From NCBI GenBank assembly GCA_025350445.1, contig JANXXV010000699.1, positions 1 through 6,339 of the forward strand: DNA of 6,339 bases, written 5' to 3'. The number at the start of each line of letters is the position of its first letter. Positions within the stretch are counted from its first letter, which is position 1. The stretch is from Bryobacteraceae bacterium (lineage in GTDB: Bacteria; Acidobacteriota; Terriglobia; Bryobacterales; Bryobacteraceae). The notes under the pieces were generated by a model. The model was not told the origin of the DNA. It worked only from the letters and a program-made list of their open reading frames with translations, and ran no database searches. Positions 1 to 5,989 of the stretch are shown piece by piece. The translations under genes were made by a program, and so were the position numbers.

Positions 1-10
1 TGCGGGTAAC

Positions 11-90
11 CTTCAGCCGGCTTTAGCCGGAACAGGGCTTTCAGCCCGTTATGAGCGCCACCGCCTTCAGGCGGTGGGCCATCGACTAAC
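11..90. repeat. REP-like cluster of three hairpins
   Basis: Three perfect stem-loops lie in a row: 17-21 with 26-30 (CCGGC/GCCGG, TTTA loop), 35-39 with 43-47 (GGGCT/AGCCC, TTC loop), and 58-65 with 70-77 (CCACCGCC/GGCGGTGG, TTCA loop, 8 bp). From general knowledge, hairpin strings of this style, ending in a CCGCCTTCAGGCGGTGGGCC-type motif, recur in acidobacterial intergenic regions and resemble REP sequences mobilised by RAYT-type transposases. No transposase lies in the window. The left limit cannot be seen because the window starts here. The right side abuts a gene remnant, so the repeat or an associated rearrangement may have removed that gene's 5' end. Confidence 0.7.
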
Positions 91-93
91 TGA

Positions 94-835
94 AGGAACC
101 CAAAGAATCGTCTGGATGAGATCGGCGTAGGGGCAGTGACCTTCTCCACCGCGGGCGCGCCCGCTGAAACGCATTTGGAAGATTCGTCAAAGCGCGAAAA
201 CATCATCGCCGATCATCCCCGTCTGGTGCGCTACATCAAAATCTTCGGCTTCCATCACCTCAAGATCTGCGCCCGGCTGCGCCGTCCGGAAGGAACCGCT
301 GCCGCCGATCCAGGAACGCCGGCCGCCACGCTCAATGAACTCGGCAAGCGCATCCGATTAGAGGAAGGCATCAAGTTTGGAGTCCACGCCCACATGTGGA
401 GACAGTGTGAGAATCGCCGCGAGATTGATTCCGTGATGGACCACTTAGAACAAGCCAACGTCTACTTCATTCTCGATACCGGCCACATGAACCTGTCCGG
501 TGCCGGCCCGGTGGAGTTGGCAAAACACCACGGGAACCCGGTCATTGAGTTTCATCTCAAAGACACCAAGCCCGAACACCGCGGCGGCTCCAAACAATGA
601 ATGGACCGGCCTGACATGAAGCCCGACATGAAGCCCGACATGAAGAGGGAGCCGCCGTTCTTCCCGCTCGGCAAAGGCGGTGTGGACTTCCCGGCGCTCA
701 AGGCGCACCTCGGCAAGACGCAATTGGCGCGGACGGCTGACCGGGGAGCTAGACTCCTCTTCCGCCATCAGCCCCAAAGAGAGCGCCCGCACCAGCAAGT
801 AGTACATCGAGAAAAAACTCGGAATCCTAGTCTGA
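94..835 (+). pseudogene. Sugar phosphate isomerase/epimerase (xylose isomerase-like TIM barrel), decayed remnant
   Basis: The frame open from 94 encodes LDEIGVGAVTFST, a KRENI helix, RRPEG, GVHAHMW, ENRREID, ILDTGHM, IEFHLKDTKP and GGSK. It stops at TGA 598-600 and resumes in the same frame with DRPDM...PPFFPLGKGGVDFPALKAHL. Around 718-721 one extra base shifts the frame. From 722 the next frame reads NWRGRLTGELDSS...SPKESARTSK, then TAG at 800-802 where the family has Glu, then YIEKKLGILV and a natural TGA at 833-835. The DTGH Asp/His, the FHLKD His and the GELD Glu match metal-ligand positions of the D-tagatose-3-epimerase/xylose isomerase-like fold. The N-terminal part of the barrel is missing; the frame is closed at 91-93 beside the hairpin repeat. 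GTG 136 and ATG 601 could start short ORFs, but both would be fragments. Four independent lesions make this a pseudogene. The original substrate cannot be told. Confidence 0.85.
613..645 (+). repeat. 12-bp tandem repeat inside the pseudogene
   Basis: GACATGAAGCCC occurs at 613-624 and again at 625-636, followed by a partial third copy, GACATGAAG, at 637-645. It expands the protein motif to DMKPDMKPDMK where relatives, as I recall the family, have a single DM-type segment between DRP and PPFFPLG. In-frame expansion of exact units suggests replication slippage in a gene no longer under selection. Confidence 0.8.
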
Positions 836-937
836 TCCCGGTACCGACTCGGACGCTTCCCAATCCGTGGCACTTCTTCCGCCGTAGCACTTCGCGAGAA
901 GCACCAAAGATATCCAATGCGCCCCCGGATGGGAAAG

Positions 938-943
938 TATAAT
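938..943 (+). promoter_or_regulatory. Possible -10 box of the FHA-cyclase gene
   Basis: A perfect TATAAT stands out in GC-rich surroundings just before the FHA-cyclase gene. No TTGACA-like hexamer lies 16-18 bases upstream and there is no TG extension, so the call rests on the -10 alone. If it is used, transcription would start near 949-951. That would exclude the TTG at 943 and favour the GTG at 967, which has a weak AGAGAG ribosome-binding stretch at 957-962. Confidence 0.4.
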
Positions 944-1947
944 TGGAAGTTACACCAGAGAGACACGTGCCAGATACAGTTCTTACAGCAACGATTATTC
1001 TGCCTCCGGAGCTTGGGGATACGCGGATATCGCTTGGATCCAGAAGCGTTTGGAAACTTGGCCGCGGCGACGCTAACAACATCGTCATTGCCGACTCGTC
1101 GGTCTCGCGCAATCACGCGATTTTACAAAAGCAAACAGATGGCTATTATCTGATTGATATGGGCAGCCGCAACGGCTGCTTCGTGAACGGCTCGCGCGTC
1201 GGCATTCCCGTGGTCTTGAAGGATGGCGACGTTCTGCGGTTCGGAGAGCACCAACTCACCTTTTTGCAGGAGGCGTCTACCGCTCCTCACAAAATTCCGG
1301 AGAAACTGGGTGATTCCACGAAGGTCATTTTCGCTTTCAGCCTGATCACCATTCTGATTGTCGATGTTCGGGACTTCACCGGCCTCACCCAGCAAATCGA
1401 CAAGGCGGTTTTATGTGAGACCATCGGCTCGTGGTTCCGCGAAGGCGGCCATATCATGCAGCGCCACGGTAGCTGGTCGCAGAAGTATATCGGCGACGCA
1501 GTGATGTCCATTTGGGTCCACCGGAATGCGGCGGAGGCCCGGAAAGACATCATCAAAGTGATGGAAGCCTTAACGGAGTTTGAGGCTGTCAGCTCGGACT
1601 TTCAAACGAGGTTCGGCTTGCCCGCACCGTTCCGCGTAGGTGCCGGGATCAATACCGGTCATGCGTCTATCGGCAATGCAGGTTCGGGCGACGTCCACGA
1701 TTTCACCGCCGTCGGCGACACCGTCAACGCCGCGTTCCGGATGGAGTCCGCCACTAAGGAAATCGGACTTGACTTCGCTGTCGGCCAGCGCACCTTCGAT
1801 CTGCTTTCGGAAAATCCCGCCGCGAAACGTATTCTGGAAATGCGTACCGTTACGCTCAAGGGATATGAGCAGCCGGCTCAAGTTTGGGGCGCACGCTTTG
1901 CTTCCCTACCCGAGTTGGTGGCCAGCGCACGCGCGGTGGAGAAGTAG
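943..1947 (+). CDS. FHA domain-adenylate cyclase (class III) fusion protein
   Basis: The product is a 334-residue soluble protein with no signal peptide or membrane segment. Residues about 15-108 form an FHA domain, a phosphothreonine-binding module: G40-R41, S55-x-x-H58 and N77-G78 are all present. A linker of about 25 residues leads to a class III nucleotide cyclase domain, about 134-318. Both metal-binding Asp residues are present (D141 in VDVRDFTGLT, D185 in KYIGDAVM). K181 and T255 fit the Lys/Thr pair of bacterial adenylate cyclases, and N262 and R266 (GDTVNAAFRM) match the transition-state residues. It should therefore be active and make cAMP from ATP, probably as a dimer, controlled through FHA binding to a phosphorylated partner. 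No Ser/Thr kinase lies in the window. An in-frame TAA at 940-942 limits the start to TTG 943 or GTG 967 (326 residues). The TATAAT overlapping 943 argues for GTG, so the start is unsettled. Confidence 0.92.
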   Translation: MEVTPERHVPDTVLTATIILPPELGDTRISLGSRSVWKLGRGDANNIVIADSSVSRNHAILQKQTDGYYLIDMGSRNGCFVNGSRVGIPVVLKDGDVLRFGEHQLTFLQEASTAPHKIPEKLGDSTKVIFAFSLITILIVDVRDFTGLTQQIDKAVLCETIGSWFREGGHIMQRHGSWSQKYIGDAVMSIWVHRNAAEARKDIIKVMEALTEFEAVSSDFQTRFGLPAPFRVGAGINTGHASIGNAGSGDVHDFTAVGDTVNAAFRMESATKEIGLDFAVGQRTFDLLSENPAAKRILEMRTVTLKGYEQPAQVWGARFASLPELVASARAVEK

Positions 1948-2417
1948 TTACTGACAGCCGGTTTTTCCCGGACTCCCGAAGCGTACACCAACCGGCCCCC
2001 GTTCACCGAAATGCTTCCCGATTTCAGAATCGCTTCATAAGACGGTCCAAGTTCATATCCATTGCCGGATCTAACCCGACCGCCTTTACGGCGGATAGCT
2101 TACGACAGGTAACCCCTCTGCCCGTGTACCCCCCTCAAGACCCGCTGCCGCGCACTACCGGAAAACCATTACGACCGCATTGCAGTTTTGAGCCGTTGCT
2201 CTTTCAATAGGCAGGCCGCGCGCTTCCTGTCCAGCTAGCCGCCCCCGGTGAACCGCGCATTCGTTGACCATTCCAGCATGTCAGTAAATTGAATCGGCAA
2301 AGCTTGAGACAACGACGCCGCCGGCCAAAGTAATTTATTCAGATCCGCCCATCAATCAAGCGCAAAGCCCATACAACCGGCTCCTTGCCGCCGTCACTGC
2401 TACCATGCAAAGAAACC
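1948..2417. other. Non-coding gap with weak hairpins
   Basis: I find no convincing gene on either strand here; the open frames that cross it have no recognisable motifs and mostly extend from neighbouring genes. Two small hairpins are visible: CCGG at 1958-1961 with CCGG at 1968-1971 around a T5 run, just after the cyclase stop, and CCGCC 2080-2084 with GGCGG 2090-2094. Neither is followed by a T-tract, so neither is a good intrinsic terminator. The second resembles the stem of the repeat at 58-77 and may be a worn copy. A possible promoter for the downstream gene lies at 2264-2290. Confidence 0.5.
2264..2290 (+). promoter_or_regulatory. Weak candidate promoter for chorismate mutase
   Basis: TTGACC at 2264-2269 matches five of six -35 positions. 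TAAATT at 2285-2290 matches four of six -10 positions. The spacer is only 15 bases, shorter than the optimum. Use would give a leader of more than 100 bases to the ATG at 2418. It is the best pair I could find in the gap, but remains speculative. Confidence 0.25.
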
Positions 2418-2762
2418 ATGTCAAAATCCGGCGCAACTCCAGACATAACCCCAGACGCAACCCCCATTCCCGCAGGCCTGTGCCAGTCCCTCGACGAGAT
2501 CCGCGCAGGAATGGATGCCATCGACCGTAAGATAGTGGGCCTGATTGCCGAACGGGTAGCCTACGTTCGTGCGGCCGCAAAATTCAAAACCAGCGCCACC
2601 GCTGTCGCCGCCCCCGAGCGTGTACAGGCCGTTCTGGATACGCGGCGTCAATGGGCCGAACAGGCCGGACTCAGCGGTCCGGTAATTGAGGCACTGTACC
2701 GGGACTTGGTAGCCTACTGCATCGCGGAGGAAAAGACACACTGGGAATTCTTGCAGTCGTAA
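2418..2762 (+). CDS. AroQ-class chorismate mutase, PchB-like
   Basis: The product is a 114-residue all-helical protein with no export signal. After a Thr/Pro-rich N-terminal tail of about 20 residues, residues 22-112 follow the AroQ fold. By-eye alignment to Pseudomonas PchB (isochorismate pyruvate lyase) is close: R29 (EIRAGMD), R46 (AERVAYV) and K57 (AAKFK) take the places of PchB R14, R31 and K42, and APERV, RRQWAEQAGL and YCIAEEKTHW parallel PchB segments. Where PchB has catalytic Gln90, this protein has E105. It likely rearranges chorismate to prephenate. Isochorismate lyase activity, giving salicylate, is possible, but no isochorismate synthase or siderophore gene is nearby. ATG 2418 is chosen over TTG 2385 because TTG would only add a non-conserved stretch. 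No clear Shine-Dalgarno is visible; AAAGAAA lies just upstream. The next gene begins 49 bases after the stop, so the two may be co-transcribed. Confidence 0.85.
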   Translation: MSKSGATPDITPDATPIPAGLCQSLDEIRAGMDAIDRKIVGLIAERVAYVRAAAKFKTSATAVAAPERVQAVLDTRRQWAEQAGLSGPVIEALYRDLVAYCIAEEKTHWEFLQS

Positions 2763-2811
2763 CAATGCTAACGCCTCGACGGAACTAGCCGATAAGAACG
2801 TAGCTACTGCT

Positions 2812-4641
2812 ATGAACCCAGAAGTCGCAGCCCCGCCTGAACTAACGCCCGATACCGCGGCTGTTCTCCGGTCGTTCGTCCAGGAGGGATCTACCGACAA
2901 AGCGTCGCTCGAACGCTTGCTGCAAGCGAATCCAGATGAGTTCTGCCGCGCCGCGGTCAGTATGCTCGCGGACGCGGAGTCCTCCGCCGGATTCCGCTTT
3001 CTTGTGCATTTGCTGCTCAAACACGGTCTTCTGATCAAAGCTTTGGCCGATACGGAGAACTGCGGGCTTGCAGAGGCGATCACCATCGTTAAGTCAGTGG
3101 GACAGATTGCATCGTCATTGGAAGGTGAACTCGAAAAACGGCTCAGCGCCCTGCTTCAGCAGGCCCCGTCGCCGGTGTTGAGCGCACGCATCTTCCGGTT
3201 GATGCAGCTATTGTCTGAGATCTCGAAAAACTGTTTTCTGCTATTCCAGTCCGAACTGATTAATTATCCCGATCCGATGGTTCGGGCATCCGCGGTCTTG
3301 TTGATTGGGCGCGCCGGAAAAAATGCGGACCTGATGGGTCGCATGTTGCTGGATCCAGATCCGCGCGTGCAGGCCAATGCCGTGGAAGCGTTGTGGATCT
3401 TCAAGGAAGATGCCTGCAAACCGATGCTCTTCACCGCCGCTAAGTCGAAACACCACCGGGTGGCTGGGAATGCCGCTGTCGGCCTCTATCGAATGGCCGA
3501 GATCCGCAGTGTTGGTTTGCTACTGGAGATGGCACAGCACAAGGAACCAGCGTTCCGACTTACGGCGATCTGGGCGATGGGTGACACCGGCGACGCCCGG
3601 TTTGTCCAGATCCTGACTGACATTTATCGAAAGCGCGTAGGCACCGAACGGGTGGGATCTCTGCGGGCGCTGGCGCGAATCCGCAGCCGGACGCTGGCTC
3701 GAAACGCTAAGCCAGCCATTGAAATTAGAATTGCCCGCGCCGTAACCGGACCTGGCAATTCTCGCCATGTCGTGTTGAAACTTTCGGGTGGGGATGGCGA
3801 GTTGCACACTTTGAAGTCCACCGATTTCGCCATTGCGGAGGGCGGAACGCTGGTTTGCGACTATTCGGTCTCGGTTCCAAATGCATCCGTATTGCTGCTG
3901 GCTGGCTTCGTAACGCCCAGAATTCTGTCCGAGGTGGATCCTTACAGGGTCGCCATTATGAACGCCATGAGCGGCTGCGTCCCCCTCAAGCGTCCAGAGG
4001 ACATCTGGCGAATTGAACGATACGCGGTGGAAGCGCAAGGGCTAGGTTCCGGCGCGCCCCGTAACGGTCCGGGGCCCTCGTACGACGATTTGGTTCTCGG
4101 GCCCAACGTGAAGACTCAACACGGATTCATCGCCACCCCGGATTTATTAAACAAACTGATCTCAGCCATCGGTTCTAAGGAAAGGACCGCCGCGGACGTC
4201 TTAACCGGTATCGACAAAGTGGATGAAGCGATGGCGAAGCTTTCCGGGAAACGCCACCTGTTTTTGTTTCTCCATGCCAGTTCCACTGAATGGCCCGTGT
4301 CGGCGGCCCGTCTTCAACTGCTCGCCGATTTTGTAAAGACGGAGCGGATTGTGCCGCACGCGTTTTCGCTGGAACCTTCAGACCAGTGGAACGGCTTACG
4401 GGAGATTTGCCTGGCCACCGCCGGGGGGACGTTTACCATTTCCCCGGTGGAGGAGCTGCCCGGTGTCGTCGAGAAGCTCTATTCGGAACTGGTGGGCCGT
4501 TTCGAGATTTCCTACACAGTTCCGGCTGCCATCGAGCCGGCGTGTGAAGTGCGGCTCTCGGTTTCGAGCGAACTGGGTTGTGGTGAGATCACATTCTCCC
4601 TGGCCGGTACCGAGCATCACACCACCGAACGGCGGGCATAA
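2812..4641 (+). CDS. HEAT-repeat protein with degenerate VWA-like C-terminal domain
   Basis: The product has 609 residues, without signal peptide or membrane segment, so it is probably cytosolic. Residues 1-150 are helical and unassigned. HEAT-type repeats follow at about 154-169 (DPMVRASAVLLIGRAG), 181-197, 214-230, 245-261 and 279-290; such arrays form superhelical protein-binding surfaces. From about 303 the protein turns to alpha/beta. GELHTLKSTDF recalls the start of the acidobacterial VWFA-related domain, and strand HLFLFLH (482-488), strand IVPHAFSL (513-520), TAGGTF (536-541) and LVGRFEISY (560-568) resemble the end of a VWA fold. The strand that should carry the metal-binding DxSxS reads LLLAGFVTP (361-369), so no MIDAS metal site is apparent. 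A Gly/Pro-rich linker sits at about 409-422. ATG 2812 is the first usable start in its frame after the chorismate mutase stop; no clear Shine-Dalgarno is seen. A scaffold role is inferred from the architecture, and the partner is unknown. Confidence 0.82.
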   Translation: MNPEVAAPPELTPDTAAVLRSFVQEGSTDKASLERLLQANPDEFCRAAVSMLADAESSAGFRFLVHLLLKHGLLIKALADTENCGLAEAITIVKSVGQIASSLEGELEKRLSALLQQAPSPVLSARIFRLMQLLSEISKNCFLLFQSELINYPDPMVRASAVLLIGRAGKNADLMGRMLLDPDPRVQANAVEALWIFKEDACKPMLFTAAKSKHHRVAGNAAVGLYRMAEIRSVGLLLEMAQHKEPAFRLTAIWAMGDTGDARFVQILTDIYRKRVGTERVGSLRALARIRSRTLARNAKPAIEIRIARAVTGPGNSRHVVLKLSGGDGELHTLKSTDFAIAEGGTLVCDYSVSVPNASVLLLAGFVTPRILSEVDPYRVAIMNAMSGCVPLKRPEDIWRIERYAVEAQGLGSGAPRNGPGPSYDDLVLGPNVKTQHGFIATPDLLNKLISAIGSKERTAADVLTGIDKVDEAMAKLSGKRHLFLFLHASSTEWPVSAARLQLLADFVKTERIVPHAFSLEPSDQWNGLREICLATAGGTFTISPVEELPGVVEKLYSELVGRFEISYTVPAAIEPACEVRLSVSSELGCGEITFSLAGTEHHTTERRA

Positions 4642-4675
4642 GACCGCGGGCCTTCCAGCAACCAGTCGACTCGCG

Positions 4676-4704
4676 TTGAGACTCCGTCCCATTTTCTGTA
4701 TGAT
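4676..4704 (+). promoter_or_regulatory. Sigma70-type promoter of the serine hydrolase
   Basis: TTGAGA (4676-4681, five of six -35 positions) and TATGAT (4699-4704, five of six -10 positions) are separated by exactly 17 bases, in the 70-base gap after the HEAT gene. The expected transcription start, about seven bases past the -10 box, falls at 4711-4712, on the GTG start codon itself. The gene is therefore likely transcribed separately from the upstream pair. Confidence 0.65.
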
Positions 4705-4711
4705 GTAGCTC

Positions 4712-5971
4712 GTGCCGATCTCAAAATGTTCCGCTTCCCGCTATGCTGCCGCAGTAGTGTTTCTGGCGCTCTGCCACGTTGCACCCGCATACGGCGAAGA
4801 CTATTATCCATCTCCGGATGCCCAAGGCGGTTGGCGAACCCTTACCGATTCCGCCAAAATCCGCGCTAAGACCGGGGTTGACACCGCGAAACTCGACCAG
4901 GCCTTCGAATACATTCAGCAAACCAGCCAGCACGGCGGACTTCTGGTGGTGCGCCACGGCTACCTGGTTTACGAACGCTACTTCGGCCGCGGCAACCGCG
5001 AAGCGCTCCCGGAACTGGCCTCGTGCGGCAAGGCGTTCACCAGCGTCGCGGTAGGCATCATGCTTAAGGAGAAGGCCGATCTCATCCCCAAGGGGCTCGA
5101 CGAAAAGGTCTTCACGCCGAAGTACATGCCGGCTGACATTTTCCCGCTCGACGATCCGCGCAAGGCAGAGATCTCACTGGGCCAGGTGCTGTCGATGTCG
5201 GGCGGTATCCGCGGCACAAACCCGGTCTATGTGCACGGCGTCAAGCAGACCTGGGAAAATCCAACGGAAGACAATGGACCCTATTCCACCACCGACGCGT
5301 TCGCCACGCGCCAATCTTTGTGGTGCGCACCCGGCGAGTGCTATTCCTACACCACCTCTTCCAGCCACTTGGGAGCAATGATCGTCCGCCGCCTCACCGG
5401 CATGGAGATGGAAGACTACATGCGCCTCCGCCTCACCGGGCCTCTAGGCTTCGGTACCTGGGGCTACGCCATGTACCGGCCAAAGTTGAAAGGCGGAATC
5501 GACACCGAAGGACGCATGCTCCACACCCCCGGCGGCGGCAGCATCGCCGTTCGATCCACCGATGTACTGCGATTCGCCTACCTGATGCTGCACGAAGGCA
5601 AGTGGGGCAAGCAGCAAGTTGTTCCGGCCGATTTCGTGAAGATGTGTGGCCGCCTAGTCAACTACAATCCGCACTACAACCACAGCTTCAACTTTAACGT
5701 GAATGAGCAAGGCGCCGTGGCGGAGGTGCCTCACGATGCCTACTGGAAGGGAGGCTCTGGCGGATACGCCATTTATGTGGTTCCATCGCTCGACATGGTG
5801 ATCTACAAAATGGGCGGCACCGAAGGCCAGTACGATCCGAAGCTCACCCGCCTGCCGGTGAAGTATACCTACGATGGATCGCGCGACAACTGGAAGCCGG
5901 GCGACCCGAAGGTGGTGGGCGATTCCACCGGCAAGACCCTTCAAATGGTGGTTGCGGCGGTAGCCCATTAA
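4712..5971 (+). CDS. Exported serine hydrolase, beta-lactamase/penicillin-binding-protein fold
   Basis: The product has 419 residues. An N-terminal signal peptide (basic Lys5/Arg10, hydrophobic core AAAVVFLAL, likely cleavage after AYG at 28) sends it out of the cytoplasm. The nucleophile motif is S104-C-G-K107 (SxxK) in ELASCGKAFTSVAVGIML. The second motif is Y213-T-T in YSYTTSSSHLGAMIVRRLTG, where the usual YxN Asn is replaced by Thr. The third is likely W345-K-G-G-S-G-G before IYVVPSLDMVIYKMGG. Length and overall pattern (LSMSGGI, GPLGF, STDVLRFAYLMLHEGKW) fit class C beta-lactamase-related esterases, peptidases and 6-aminohexanoate-type hydrolases. The substrate is not predictable and antibiotic resistance should not be assumed. 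GTG 4712 is the first start after an in-frame TAG at 4706-4708 and begins the signal peptide cleanly. No Shine-Dalgarno is present; the promoter position implies a leaderless transcript. Confidence 0.92.
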   Translation: MPISKCSASRYAAAVVFLALCHVAPAYGEDYYPSPDAQGGWRTLTDSAKIRAKTGVDTAKLDQAFEYIQQTSQHGGLLVVRHGYLVYERYFGRGNREALPELASCGKAFTSVAVGIMLKEKADLIPKGLDEKVFTPKYMPADIFPLDDPRKAEISLGQVLSMSGGIRGTNPVYVHGVKQTWENPTEDNGPYSTTDAFATRQSLWCAPGECYSYTTSSSHLGAMIVRRLTGMEMEDYMRLRLTGPLGFGTWGYAMYRPKLKGGIDTEGRMLHTPGGGSIAVRSTDVLRFAYLMLHEGKWGKQQVVPADFVKMCGRLVNYNPHYNHSFNFNVNEQGAVAEVPHDAYWKGGSGGYAIYVVPSLDMVIYKMGGTEGQYDPKLTRLPVKYTYDGSRDNWKPGDPKVVGDSTGKTLQMVVAAVAH

Positions 5972-5989
5972 TAGCCGTTTGGCCCCTTA

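Noticed and set aside
1..90. CRISPR array
   Set aside because: The three hairpins differ from one another and there are no equal-length direct repeats with spacers.
601..942. Separate 113-residue gene starting at ATG 601
   Set aside because: Its first 40 codons are the continuation of the sugar isomerase after the TGA at 598-600, and the rest is out of frame after the one-base shift. It is a pseudogene fragment.
445..1116. Minus-strand open frame of 223 codons
   Set aside because: It runs antisense to the sugar isomerase remnant and into the cyclase gene. The product is Arg/Ser-rich without any recognisable motif, as expected for the complement of a GC-rich coding frame.
1884..2210. 108-residue plus-strand frame across the gap
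   Set aside because: It begins inside the cyclase gene in another frame and has no motif or plausible start; the composition is not gene-like.
2421..3086. Minus-strand open frame of 221 codons
   Set aside because: It lies opposite the chorismate mutase and the start of the HEAT gene, both of which have clear family motifs. The antisense product shows none.
3520..4038. Minus-strand open frame of 172 codons
   Set aside because: It is fully inside the HEAT/VWA-like gene and has no recognisable motif.
943..4641. FHA-cyclase, chorismate mutase and HEAT protein as one new signalling operon
   Set aside because: They are co-directional, but a gap of about 470 bases separates the cyclase from the other two, and nothing in the sequences links chorismate metabolism to cAMP. 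Conservation of the cluster in other genomes would be needed to revive the idea.
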